Shown here: positions 51,133 to 63,300 of the stretch, piece by piece
How the letters are laid out: every line of letters begins with the position of its first letter
How positions within the stretch are numbered: the stretch's first letter is position 1
NCBI GenBank assembly: GCA_036785325.1
Contig: JAXIVH010000010.1
Coordinates: 6,978,180 to 7,042,179 of the forward strand
DNA from: Urophycis tenuis
Lineage: Eukaryota > Chordata > Actinopteri > Gadiformes > Phycidae
Length of the DNA stretch: 64,000 nucleotides
Direction of reading: 5' to 3'
The notes under the pieces: generated by a model
Told to the model about the DNA's origin: nothing
The model's input: only the letters and a program-made list of their open reading frames with translations
The model's database searches: none
Made by a program: the position numbers and the translations under genes

Positions 51133-51380
51133 TGTAGCGTCCCGGGGTGGCAGGACTACAACTCCCAGTTTCCCGGGGTAGGGGAGGGAAAAATTGTGGG
51201 AAAGAGGAAGGCGGGTGTTTGGTTGGTTGTCACGTTTTTGACGTTGGGTTGTGCCATGCAGTCTTGAGTGGACGTTCCAGTAGTGAGTGTGTGAGTTTGT
51301 TGTCACCTCAATAAATCTACCGGTTCGGGAACGAGAAATCTCTCCTCGCCTGTTTTCCGTCTCACCCGCCGCTCGCTACA
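51133..51380 (+). mobile_element. Solo LTR
   Basis: The 248-bp unit starts TGTAGCGTCCCGGGG and ends CGCTCGCTACA, so its ends form the expected short inverted repeat (TGTAGC...GCTACA). It is flanked by TTAT on both sides. It contains a CAATAAATC poly-A signal at about 51309. No internal retroelement sequence is adjacent. Gypsy-type is likely from the 4-bp target duplication but not proven. Confidence 0.75.
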
Positions 51381-51663
51381 TTATTTTAAGAAATCGAATA
51401 GCACACCGATCCCGATGAAGACACACATTTTGATTTATCATTTGTCCTAGGAATAGTAGCGAATCAAAATTCATCGGGAAGAGGAATAATAATAAGAAAA
51501 AACATAAATCCACAGAATAACAATAAGGCTCGGTGCGATTGCCCCATGCCCTAATTATATCCATGCGGTGAGACTGCACAGCCTGATGGTTGCATTTGGA
51601 AAGGTCTAAAAACATGAACGTTGCCTTCATTTCATTTCCACGCCAGATTTATATTGTGCTAAA

Positions 51664-52205
51664 CATGACAGACAGAGAGGAGGATGAGGGGAAAGCTGCA
51701 GGCGATCCTGGACAACCCCTCTCAGCCTCTCTACGCCGAGCTGAGGCAACTCAGGAGCACGTTCAGCCATAGGCTCACTTAGCCACGTGCTTCAAAGCGC
51801 TTGGGGGGCTCTTTCATCCCATCGGCTATCAGGCTCTACAATACCTCAACCAGCCGCTCCCAACGTCTCGGAAGCGCCAGCACCACCAGATAATGGATTT
51901 GTATACCAAACCACACACCCCAGACTGTTTTCTAGCCATTTTCATCTATGTCTGTTCATCTCATTGATAACCACTGCCCATCTGTCATCTTTCATTGCAT
52001 GCACCAGGCTGCTACGGATGGTCTACCAGCCTGCGGGGGCCAGTGTCACCTTCTTCACTGCCGTGTGCTGGGGAGGAAGCATTGGGAGCGGTGGTGCCAG
52101 GAAGCTGTACAAGCCGGGGAGGACGGCGAGCTCTGCAGTGGGGATGAAGCCGGACTGTGTGGAGGCGGCGACAGTGAGGAGGACGAGGGGATAGCTGCTG
52201 GAGAC
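51664..52205 (+). mobile_element. L2-type LINE 3' fragments
   Basis: Plus-strand translations show C-terminal fragments of a fish LINE: LRMVYQPAGASVTFFTAVCW and GGSIGSG around 52010-52090. A tail-like part stands at 51690-51790 in different order, so at least two LINE pieces are joined. This insertion is absent from copy 1, where the flanks at 26255 are continuous. Confidence 0.65.
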
Positions 52206-54027
52206 CCGGTGTTGTGCCGAAAAGAGACTGCTTGCCGAAAAACGACTGCCCCCGACGGGAACGCGCATCAGTTCAGAGGAGCTTGTAGGTCTACTCGTAG
52301 ATATAATATACGGGTCAGCTGGCAGACGCAGCACCGAGAAGAAGGCTACATGATGTTTCCATAATGTAGGCTAGTTGTCAACAATTGATGAGGGTAGATG
52401 CTTTACCTTGCCACTTTTATTGTTGTTGTTGTTATCGTTGTTGCAATGTGATTTTACACCACTTTGATCTATAAATAAAGTCATAATTCAAGATCCCTGT
52501 TGCAACGATTTTATAACGAGGATTAGGAAATCAATGCAGAAAAGAATGTAGAAAGTTTTAACGTCATATTAGACACATACTGAGAAATTAGTAAGTGCTA
52601 TCAGAGGTGGGTAATAACGATTAACATTTACTTAAGTAACTTTTTGGATAACTTGTACTTTTAAGAGCATAATATGAATACAATAATGCAATATATATAT
52701 ATAGAACTGTAGGCTAACTCTAACAGATTGCATCCAGATTTACAGGGTGCAGTCACTTTTCAGCAGGAGAAGCCCTGCCGAAAAGTGACTGCACCCTGTA
52801 ACTCTGGATTGGGAGGGGTTACACTCTGTCTTTTCAGCATTAATAGTAGAGGAAACCAGGTGCATGTACAGTGAATTTGGTCAACATCACTCCTTGCAAT
52901 CCAGATTTACAGGGTGCAGTCACTTTTCGGCAGGGTTTCTCCTGCCGAAAAGTGACTGCACCCTGTAACTCTGGATGCAATCCGTTACAGTTAGCCTACA
53001 GTTCTATATTGTGGTACCCTGGTGCCGTAGCGTCCCCTTCCCCCAAATCACCACAAGTCTCAGCTTAGGAAAAAGCCGCACCAAGGCGCATTTATTTGTC
53101 CAAACACAAAAGACGGGCTGACTATCGCCCCGTAGGTTAACTATAACAAAAGACTGGGCTCCGTGAGCCTCGGTAGGTTCTCTCGTCCCCTTGGTCCGAA
53201 TGCTTGGGGAATGGGTCGTCCCAGAAAGGAAACCTGGACCGGACTGTCGCCTCTCGCTGCCACGACCTGAGAGACTCGAGACATAACTGATTGTTCTACT
53301 TTTATACTCACCTGCCATTGATCACCTTCCTCCTGGGCAGGTGTTTCCCATTATCCTAAGTGGTGCCCCTCTAAAGCGATCCCCAGCGCCCTCTGGGGGA
53401 AAAAGGTGGTAAATTCCCTGCCTGACCTGTCCCCTGGGCTGCCAGGGCCTCTGTGTACGGCCCGGGTTGCCACAATATATATATTGCATTATTGTATTCA
53501 TATTATGCTCTTAAAAGAACAAGTTATCCAAAAAGTTACTTAAGTAAATGTAAATCGTTATTACCCACCTCTGATAGCACTTACTAATTTCTCAGTATGT
53601 GTCTAATATGACGTTAAAACTTTCTACATTCTTTTCTGCATTGATTTCCTAATCCTCGTTATAAAATCATTGCAACAGGGATCTTGAATTATAACTTTAT
53701 TTATAGATCAACGTGGTGTAAAATCACATTGCAACAACGATAACAACAACAACAACAATAAAAGTGGCAAGGTAAAGCATCTACCCTCATCAATTGTTGA
53801 CAACTAGCCTACATTATGGAAACATCAGGTAGCCTCTTCACTTGGGCTACAGGACATTTCTATTGCACAGTAAAAAAAAAAACACATTTCTCTCGGTGCT
53901 GCGTCTGCCAGCTGACCCGTATATTATATCTACGAGTAGACCTACAAGCTCCTCCTCTGAACTGATGCGCGTTCCCGTCGGGGGCAGTCGTTTTTCGGCA
54001 AGCAGCCTCTTTTCGGCACAACACCGG
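52206..54027. mobile_element. Long palindromic (foldback) element
   Basis: The left arm from CCGGTGTTGTGCCGAAAAG (52206) is mirrored by the right arm ending CTTTTCGGCACAACACCGG (54027). Arms exceed 600 bp. Smaller hairpins of TTTTCGGCAGG...CCTGCCGAAAA lie near the centre (52755-52790 and 52920-52955). A solo LTR interrupts the right arm. No coding frame. The element sits within L2-type LINE sequence. Confidence 0.8.
53010..53474 (-). mobile_element. Solo LTR inside the right arm of the palindrome
   Basis: On the minus strand it starts TGTGGCAACCCGGGC and ends GGGTACCACA. It has a TATA box (GAGTATAAAAG) in the middle and an AATAAA signal near the end, the order expected for U3-R-U5. Removing these 465 bp restores the palindrome arm. 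The target duplication is hidden in ATAT sequence. Confidence 0.75.
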
Positions 54028-54561
54028 AACTACCCTCTCTGCCTCACTATGCCGAACTGAAGCAACTGAAGCAACTCAGGAACACGTTCAGCCACATGCT
54101 CACTCAGCCAAGTGCCTCAAGTGCTTGGGCGCTCCCTCATCCCACCAACCATCAGGCTCAGGAAGCTCCAACACCACCAGACAAATGGAATGGACTGAAC
54201 TTCACATTCACATACACCACACCACACACCGTGGACTGTGTCCTAGCCGTTGTTATTCCAGGTCTATTCGTATGTTGTACCTGGAATACCTGTATAAATT
54301 TGCACATCTTGCACCTTGCACTTTCCGCATATTTGCACTATCTATCTACTTTGCATTTTGCACCATAAACAGCTATCAAGGACACTAGTATGCATACAGG
54401 TTCTCACTCGTCACCGACCTGACTTAAGAGCTCGTATTTAATCTAATTTATTGTTTATTGTGTATTGACTTAGCCAGGCTCTTACTGCACATCTATCCCC
54501 TGTACTGCTGGTCACTGTGAATTTCTCCTAAGGGGGATTAATAAAAGGAATATCTTATCTT
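54028..54561 (+). mobile_element. L2-type LINE 3' end with TATCTTATCTTA tail
   Basis: It carries CTGAAGCAACTCAGGAACAC, closely related to 51710-51750, then an untranslated part and a final TAATAAAAGGAATATCTTAT tail, typical of fish LINE 3' ends. The junction with duplicated flank at 54561 marks the right end of the copy-2-specific insertion. Confidence 0.65.
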
Positions 54562-55981
54562 AAACCTTTTGAAATGTAAGTAAAGATTTATGTTTTCAGC
54601 TCTTCAACCTGCTATATAGAACTATTATTCTCCTAACTAACTAATAAGGTAACAAATAATACAAATAATACAAATAATACAAATAACAAATAATAATAAG
54701 GCAACACAGTGGATCATTGTAATCAAATCCAAAGTATAAAAAAAATGTCAAGACTGCCCTCTGTCCTGTTGTCGTCTGTGCAGTGAGTCAGTCATCTGCG
54801 TAAAAGTTGTCATGTCAACATGAATGAATTAATTGCACGACTGCATTGACTGTTTCAATTATTTATTGCAACTTGATTGACGACATTCTGGAAAAGTTAT
54901 ATGGTTATATTGTCCCTAGTTACAGCACCCATGAACAAATAATGTTGTATTTGTATATTTATATTTAAATCTGACATAGACACGAACAAATACAACAGGT
55001 TTAAAAGCCAAACTCACCAGCTATGTTCAATGGTTTTGAATATCAACAAAAATAAGTAAATAAAACACTTACTATAATACCACGTCATAGCAGAACATAT
55101 AACACCACCATTTCTAATGTTCAATCTGAATTCATGACTGAAGTCACACTTGGTTCACTGGGACGACATCGAACAAGGCCAGCCGCTCCCTGGCCTTGGG
55201 GACGTACTCGAAGCTCTCGATCTCACCACCAGAGTTGGTGGGCTTCTGGAAGAAGATCTCCAGCGTGTCCCCCATCTCGTCCTCGTCGGCCACGTCCCTG
55301 ATGTTGTCCAGCAGGATAGTCCTCTCCGGGACGGCGCAAAACATCTGCGGCGAGGGAGCAACAGAGGTCGGTGGATGGTTACTAATGGCAGCTATGACAA
55401 GAACCACGGCTTCAACGCGAGAAACGCGATGCGTCGCCGGTGAGCAAAGCCGCCGGGGACGGCCACCTCTCTTCGCCTTACCTGGAACTTCTCCAGACGG
55501 TGTTGGAACGCGGGTTCGACCTTAAGATTCAATGGCCCGTCCAAGTCCACGCTGTACTGGCCAATCCGAGCCAGTCTGTCAGCAACTGGACCAAATCAAA
55601 TGGGTTATAAATACGAATTTGGAACATGTAAATATATATGTTGTTGCTTGTATCAGTGACATGCAAACACACACACACACACACACACAGTGTACCTCCA
55701 GCATTGAGGAAGGTGACTTTGCCCCTGCCTGTGTCGGGGTCGTGCTCCACCTTCTCCACCTCTCCTCCACCTCGGCTGGGCCTGGAGAAGCTGACCGCCA
55801 GGTGACGTCTGACCTCCTCCGGGGTCATGTTGGACCCCACACCAGAGAACATCAACTCACCAGAGAACATCAACAACTTCCTCGACATGTCTAGCTGGAT
55901 CTACGGCGTGTGGCAATAATAGAACGCTGATGACAGAGTGGCTTGTGAATGACCAACACACAGCGCGGTTAGGCTTTAGAG

Positions 55982-56263
55982 CAGCGGTCAACTGGTGGCC
56001 CGGGGGCCACATCCGGCCCCCAGAATGTTTCTGAATTCAGGAATAGCATAGTGGAGAGGAAAAAGTATCGCTAAAATATCGCTTTCGCCCCCTAGTGGCT
56101 TGCTGTTGTACATGTAATGTGAGTCTGTTAACACTGTCAAAGGTGTATATATATATATATATAATATTTAGTTAATTTATTTTCTTTTACGAAAGCATCT
56201 GGCCCTCACAATGTCTGCCGAGAAAAATTCTGGCCCTCGGACAAATGTAGTTGATGACCACTG
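55982..56263. mobile_element. hAT-like MITE, copy 2 counterpart
   Basis: Same element and same insertion point as 27693-27978, flanked by CTTTAGAG and CTTGAAAG. It was duplicated with the block. Confidence 0.8.
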
Positions 56264-57704
56264 CTTGAAAGGAACCATTCTGTGGGATGTATTGCAATGT
56301 GTCATGTCGTTCTTTGTCGTTATTTGCAATTTATCACTGTCTGCGTCAGGCTTTCCATGGCCTGTATGAGCGTGCTATTTTCACACGTTACGCAGTACCT
56401 TCGCAACCCACCCCTCAGCTTTATTTTGAGAAGGGACGTTATATATTAGCAGTGGTTAATCCGGCTCTGGCTCAGAATTGTTATTGTTATAAATCATATC
56501 GTGTTGAGTCTTATCTTGAGGCAATTTGCACAACCAGGTGTGGCACATCTCTCATTCTGTAAAGTGGACATTTATAAATTTAATAGTTGAATGAATAATG
56601 ATGGGAATAACAGGCATAATGATACATTGTGAAAGCTAGCTAGACATTTGGCAGAAGGCTATGATACAATGTGCCACATGGGTGAGACGAATATGTGATA
56701 CTTATTCTTGATGCTTCAATGATTTGTAGCCATACTCTCCAATTATTACCCATTGTCACTTCTGCAGTCTCCTTATGACGTAGAAGCAATGACAGAAATT
56801 TAGTTTAGATGTGGCAAAGTGCTATAGAAAATTGTAAACAGGACCAGGGGTGGCGTATTTTAACAACGTCAAAGTATTTTAGACTGTAGTTCATCGCTTT
56901 ATTGCTACTGTTTGTTATTTTTCTTTACAGCAAAAAACTGCCTTATTCTCGTATTTAGGCCTATTGAATTAATTTGTCCAGAATCTGTTGAGAAAAATAA
57001 ACGCTTTATAGAACAACTTAGGACAACGGCCTAAATATACGTCTCTCTTGTTAGAGAGATTTCGAAACATTTTCAAAGAATAAGAGAAAGAGTACCGCAA
57101 ACTTGACAGCAGAGTCCAGGATCAGTGGGGTTGGTCTCACGTCTATTGTATGGCCATCAAGAGGCACAGGGCACATGGCCATCCTCAGGATCTGGGAGGC
57201 CACTGGAAACGATCAGTCAGGAGACAGAAGCAGCTTAAGAAGAATATAAAGTAGAACTCAACTTAAGTGTTAGTTACAACTAAAATCTACAGCTGGTCAC
57301 ATGTTTGGAAAGTCACTTGGTGATCAATCAATTGACATGAACAGGCTTGTTACACGTCTGTTGTGTGGATATTAATATTGATGCAAAAATGTACATCATA
57401 TTATTACGCAATGTCCCTGTTTTCATGTTTCACTTTTTTTTCCTGAGTGGTGCTCGTCAAAGATAATCAGTATACTGTTGCATTTTGACATTGTTCTCAT
57501 TATAACTCTGGTTATGTGCCATCTATTATAGTCATATGTAGCCATGTGTTATAGCCAACAATGAATCATTTCTGAATATGATATTCGTCTTGAAAGAGAC
57601 ACAGTATCACATGTTGAATAGGTCTACATGAATATGCTCGGCTACCTATCCAAACGAGGTTGAATACATGTATATACTTGGATTGTTATATGATTATAAC
57701 AATC

Positions 57705-57709
<5 letters not shown>

Positions 57710-57794
<85 letters not shown>

Positions 57795-57801
57795 TATATA
57801 C
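57710..57801. repeat. (TA)n microsatellite
   Basis: About 45 TA dinucleotides at the site where copy 1 carries the LINE, hAT and CAGTGG element. It represents the site without those insertions. Confidence 0.95.
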
Positions 57802-57844
57802 TTTATCCTCAGAACAATCACAGCGATAATTCAACTGTCCACAT

Positions 57845-57894
57845 GTCGAATGTACTGATTGTAAGTCCCTTTGGACAAAAGCGTCAGCTAAATG
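57845..57894 (+). mobile_element. SINE 3' tail left at the copy-2 deletion junction
   Basis: GTCGAATGTACTGATTGTAA and CAAAAGCGTCAGCTAAATG match the end of the SINE at 34644-34693. The SINE head is gone together with NMI/IFI35-like exon 5. Confidence 0.75.
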
Positions 57895-58437
57895 GGGGGG
57901 GGGGGGGGGGGTACCTTTAATTTCTGTGTTAACTCATTGAACATGGTTCTTCTTAATTCTAAAAACTTCTTGGAGTCATGCAATTTGGACTTCAATTGCT
58001 TGTTTCCCGTCTGAAGTCTGTGGATGTCACCCTATGCAGTTTGAAAAAAAGTGTTTCAGAAATCATTTACTGATATTTGTTGCATTGCATTAAAATTTTA
58101 TATACAACACATTTCTGAACAACTAGGGCCTACATCGGCTACAAAGCCAAATCCAAAGACTGAAACTAAAATCTCAAACACACTAATCACAACATAACAT
58201 TAACAACATAACAACAACTGAGACTAGGTGTCAATAAGGAACACCAAACCTAAGCTAAAATATTGTAAATATTGTTATCCTTTAAGTAGGTCATATCATA
58301 TATTGTGGCTTCTTACACTTTAGCCTTCAAAACATTGAGGGGAGAGAAGATCAAATAAGTTATAAACACGAAGAGGTAAACACCACGGGACATGTGGGAC
58401 GTGCGGTCGGCCTACGTTCCACATTTCCAGGTCCTTC

Positions 58438-59917
58438 CAGGGGCGGTTTCTCGTATGTGCGACATGTGCGGTTGCACAGGGCGGCATCTTTGGGGGGGCG
58501 GCATCGGAGGCACGCCAATTTTTTTTTTTTTTTTTGGACGAGCGCCTATGCTGCCCAGACATCATGCCAGTGCATGATTTGATTGATAACATGGGCACCG
58601 ATAGGTTTTCTAATGCCCATCTCATTGTGGGGAGTGTGTGCGCCCTCCGTTTGGTGAGGTCCGCCCTACCGCTGTGCTGGTCTCACACACACAACCTGAA
58701 GGGGAAGGGGGAGGGGGAGGGGGGCGCGCGATTCAGGCCTTCTCCCTTGCTGCAGCGGGCATCTAATAATGCAACAGGCTACCATAAGTTAATCACGCCA
58801 GTTATTACACACGTTTGGATTTGGGCATGCCTCAGACTCGTGGTGTGAGCGGTATCGGAGCGACACTCGAGCAGAACAGAGCGGCCGCTCCGGCGTCTAA
58901 ATAAAAAACCGCTCCACGCTCCAGCAACATTCCATCCGCTCCTCGCTCGCTCGCGCTGCGCTCCGCTCACTAGCTCTGGACCGGACTCATTTCACCTAGT
59001 CAAATAGACATCACTAGCAGCCCAATAATATGCCAACACAGGTGGGCTCTAGCGTTTAATAGAAGGGGAAATCCTCGCGGCTGGTTTGGCTCCCCAACGT
59101 CCTGTTTCCCCCCGTCGCCATGGCAAGGCGTCCTCGCGACCCCCCGCCCCCCCAGCTGCGCGCTTGACAGTTCTCTAGTAGTATAAAGGCTCAGCGCTGT
59201 GTTTTAGTCATTTTTGTATAAATGCTTTCTGAAAACTCCTCAACCCCATTTAGTATGACACATTGTGTCATCAACATTCATACCAGTACCAGCAGTTTGT
59301 AAGTAATTTGTCAGTTATTGATATGTCATAAATTGGTTCTCAAAATTGACCAGATTGATGCATTTAAATGAAATCTACTTAATTTTTCCTCCCGGGGGGG
59401 CATGCCCCCGGACCCCCCTAGAGGATTGCGAGCCCCCCACCATAGTCTACAAAAATCCTGTGGGAAACACTTATGTATGTCTTATTTTAACTTCAGTGTG
59501 ACTATGTTATTATGGCATAATGTGCATATATTTATATATCTGTTTTATTTCAGTGTGGTTCTGACAAGAGTTTTTACAATAAAATACATTATTGTACAAT
59601 CCTAAACCTAAATTAGCATTACGGTTATTTTTTTAAATAGCGCCACCTATAGGTGAGACATTAACGTGTCGCATAGAATATATCAATTTTCACCAGGCCT
59701 GAGAGATGTGCCAAAAAAATTTTAGTTTTCGTATATGTTCAGATAGTGCAAATCAACCTCAAAGTTCCTAGAAAATAATCACAAACGGACCAATAACAAT
59801 AGGGACCTTCGTCCTGTTTCACAGGCTCGGTCCCTAATGAACTGGTTTGACTTTGGGGGGGGGGGGTGCCGGGTGGGGGGTTCGCACAGGGCACCAAACG
59901 GGCTAGGACCGCCCCTG
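58438..59917. mobile_element. 1.48-kb hAT-like transposon inside NMI/IFI35-like exon 2
   Basis: Ends CAGGGGCGGTTTCTC and, on the complement of the right end, CAGGGGCGGTCCTAG. A perfect 8-bp duplication GGTCCTTC lies at 58430-58437 and 59918-59925. Copy 1 has the single uninterrupted site GGTCTTTC at 35531-35538. No transposase frame was seen. It contains T and G homopolymers. Confidence 0.9.
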
Positions 59918-60271
59918 GGTCCTTCAATGCATTGGAGATTTCTCCGTCGCTAATAAGCTGCAGAAAACAACGCAAGACAGTTGGACCTTCATTAAAACTT
60001 ATGAATAATGACTTTTTAGCCACCGATGCATATACGTGTTATGTGTCCACAGACGAAACCCCCCGAGTCGTATTTACCGTTAATTGGCTCATCCCGTTCG
60101 TCGAAGAGCGTCTCGCTGCAGTAGTCCTATCGGAATATTGTTTGTTGTGTGGATCCGACTAGAAACGTACAGGAATGTACGAGCTTATGAACCGGTTTGG
60201 CTTTCAGCAGTCTCGGGGTGTCGTCGTTGTTCGCAGTTGGCGGGGTTGGCGTTTCTCCGAAACTCTAAATC

Positions 60272-60281
60272 GAAAGAGAAA
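60272..60281 (+). promoter_or_regulatory. ISRE / IRF-binding core, copy 2
   Basis: GAAAGAGAAA followed by GTCGAAATGAA, identical to copy 1. Confidence 0.75.
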
Positions 60282-60298
60282 GTCGAAATGAACCCAGT

Positions 60299-60308
60299 GG
60301 GACATTCC
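60299..60308 (+). promoter_or_regulatory. NF-kB-type site, copy 2
   Basis: GGGACATTCC, which fits GGGRNWYYCC. It differs from copy 1 at two positions within the variable part of the consensus. Confidence 0.5.
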
Positions 60309-60363
60309 ACCCGCAAAGGAAAGCTTACCTTGAAAAGTGTGATGTTGTGTATTCTGTGGAGCC

Positions 60364-63300
60364 ATGGCAGGGGATACTCTTATTTTGGAGGGTCTGACCG
60401 CAGACTTGGACGACCGAATCAAGTCGAAGTTGACGTTCTACTTCAGAAACAAGAGGCGATCTGGAGGCGAGATCATAAACCTGCACGGAGACCCGGCCAA
60501 TACCAGAAGGGTTATACTCTGCTACGCCGATGACGCAGGTACGTAGCACAAAATGAGGTGATATAGGCCTGCCTTTTGGTATGAAATGGATGGATTCTAA
60601 GGCGTCGTAATTATGTTGATTTTTTTTTTCCTTTCCCAGATCGAAACAACGTTCTGTCGAAAAAGACTCATCAAGTTGATCTAAAGGGGTCACTGGGCGT
60701 TGTAACACTGCAAGTTAAATTACCTGAGGATGTAAAACCAGAGGTAAATCACAAATAGCACCACGATGTCAAGTTTAATCAACATGGGGTTAAATACACA
60801 TATACACAATATAATATGTTGGGTCCTTACGTGTGTGTCATATCATGCCTTCTTAATAATAAACACATATCCTCCTTCCACAGCCGGTGGCATCTTCCGA
60901 AGCAGGTATGGTCCAATTTCACTCGCTGTTTTCATTGACACAGGGATTCATATAACATGATACTTTCCACATTCCCTTTCAGTCTGTGATGTCGGTGCAA
61001 GGGAAGCCGCAGCACTACTGCATGTCACCAGTGAGCGCGACAGAGAGTTCCTGGAGCTGTTCTTTGAAGATTGTGTCCCAGATCCAGTTCTTATGAAGCA
61101 TGGGAAAAACACATGGATCCTCCAAATGTCCAATACATCAGGTAATCCAATTATTAATACAAGCCGGGTGACACTCGTATGGGATTATCATGAAGTGGTA
61201 ACCATATCATGCACTCATGATTACTAACAGTGTTTATCATTATTAATATGCATTCACGTAAAAGCCAATTGTGTCATTTGTTTGGGCCAATAATTACACA
61301 TGCAACTAAATGTGCTTGTGAGACTCATGTTTCTCGTTACAGATGTCCTGTTTGACAGACCTACTCAATGTGAATATGCAGTGTGATATGCTATTTTACA
61401 TAACGGCTTGTAAATAATAACTCCCAACTAACACACATGCACACACACGCCCCCCCCCCCCCCTGCAGATGTGGACCGTGTGCGCGCCAGCAATCCTCAG
61501 AAGCACGGCATATTGGTTGAAGTGTACAAGCCGAAGGAGGACGAAGACTCGGCGAACGGACGGCAGTTCGTCCTCAGCGGTTTTGACGACAGCTGCCCCT
61601 CCGACTCCATCTCAATGTACATTCACAGCTGCAGCGACCGGTCGAAGCACAGCTGGGAGGCCCTGGACGACGACAGCCTCCTGGTCACCTTCGAGGAGGA
61701 CATAGGTGGGTACCGGTTAGGACAACGTGACCGGAGCCCAAAATGCTCAAAAAGGAAAGCCAAAACCCCAAAGCAACTTATTTGAGATGACAAGTGAAGT
61801 CGGGCTGGGTAACATATAGTAGTGCCCTGTAAATCATAACTTAAATGCACATAATGTTTTAAAAACATAGCACAAGATGCGTGAATATGGACTCAAAGTC
61901 ACCTCTAAAGGTTGTAACTAGCAGTTTTGGTTTACTTTACTTGGGTTTGTTTATTTATTGTTGTTTGCATAGTCTATTTTCATTCTTATTTTTCTGTTTA
62001 TATTGCTTCCTTTTTTCATTTTATTTTATCTTATATAGCAAGTTGAGCACATCCGAGTAACAAGAATTTCACTGCTGGTAATGATGTGCATTGTTATCTA
62101 GCATGTGACAATAAACTTGAAACTTGAAACTACCAGGTAATATCAGTAAAGCTTTCTGACAACACCCCTAGTAAAATCCTGAACGCAATATAGCCCCCCC
62201 CCCTCCCAAAAAAAAAGATTGAAAAGCCAAATAGCTTTGCATTTGTTTATATTTGCTAAAAAGTATTAAATATGCTAGCTGTGTATATATAAAATCTAAA
62301 ATAAGATACACAAATTCATTGTTTTCATTAGTGTGTTTGACAATGTGTAAATTGCATAGCAACTATCACAACTTCTGTGTATGTCTATGTAACATATTGA
62401 TGTGTTATGTCTACAGAAGGACACAGATTCATGCAGAAGACTTCCACCAAGATGTTTAACAACAAAAAGATTGAGGCTTGTCATTTGGAATTGACCAAAT
62501 CTGTTATTGTACAAGGAGACCTTCGTGGAGTTTCTGAAGATGTCCTTGAGCTCTATTTCTCTAACCAAAGCAGAAGTGGAGGGGACAAAATTGAGTCCTT
62601 TAGTCATCTCAACCAAAACAAAAGCATTGTAATTACCTTTGAAGACTGGAAGGGTAAGCTCCCAGTTCACATTTAATTGTTGTGTTATGTTACATTGTGT
62701 AATCAATTGGGCGTGTACATTTTGTTTAATAATAATAAGAATCCAATCATAAATGTCTCTTCTGAGAGGAGAGTGTCGCCAAAGAAAACAAAACTGAAAT
62801 CTTCAACATTGCTACTTTATGGCTCGCAGTACTGGTCATTATGATGAACAAATATATTTAAGTATGGCTAATGTGGGTGTCATTACAATATGGGGAAAAC
62901 CATGTCTACTATAACAATGTTGATGATTAGCATGATGATTATAATAATTTAATATTTATTATAATTATTTCGTTAGTTGTATTATTTTCTTGCATAATTT
63001 TATGTAATTTGCTCCTTTTTTCCATAGTTGCTCAGAGGGTGTCTGAGGGCAAACACACTCTGATGGGAAAGAAGCTCATTGCGCAACTCTTCCACACTGA
63101 CATCCAGAGTTTTCTGACAGGACGAACACATCCCCAGTCCAATTTCCCAACTGATATAGCCATCCCGGTCACATCTGAACTCCTGAGTTTTATCAGCCAT
63201 GAGGAACATTTCAGATCCGAGCTCAACTATGCGCTTCAAGCAGTCCATGCAAAGGTTTCCTTCAGCATTGTCTCCAAACACCCACAATTGGAGCTGAAGA

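Larger units (their letters stand above)
55144..60092 (-). pseudogene. NMI/IFI35-family gene, copy 2, broken
   Basis: Minus-strand parts matching copy 1 are exon 1 (60078-60092), exon 2 split by a hAT (59926-59957 and 58416-58437), exon 4 (57915-58031), exon 6 (57096-57202), exon 7 (55696-55900), exon 8 (55482-55585) and exon 9 (55144-55344). Exon 3 is reduced to about 22 bp without its donor near 58295-58316. Exon 5 lies in a deletion of about 0.6 kb. Exon 7 has an 18-bp in-frame duplication, and the stop comes four codons earlier than in copy 1. Exons 6-9 still have open frames and splice sites, so a short C-terminal transcript is conceivable. A full-length protein is not. Confidence 0.8.
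60093..60363. promoter_or_regulatory. Bidirectional promoter, copy 2
   Basis: 271 bp between the opposing start codons, closely matching 35705-35993. The ISRE core and an NF-kB-type site are retained although the minus-strand gene is broken, so the elements probably serve the PARP14-like gene. Confidence 0.75.

Noticed and set aside
60084..60533. 149-codon plus-strand frame covering the copy-2 promoter and PARP exon 1
   Set aside because: It overlaps the correct PARP frame out of phase. The ATG at 60364 has homology and proper splice phase.
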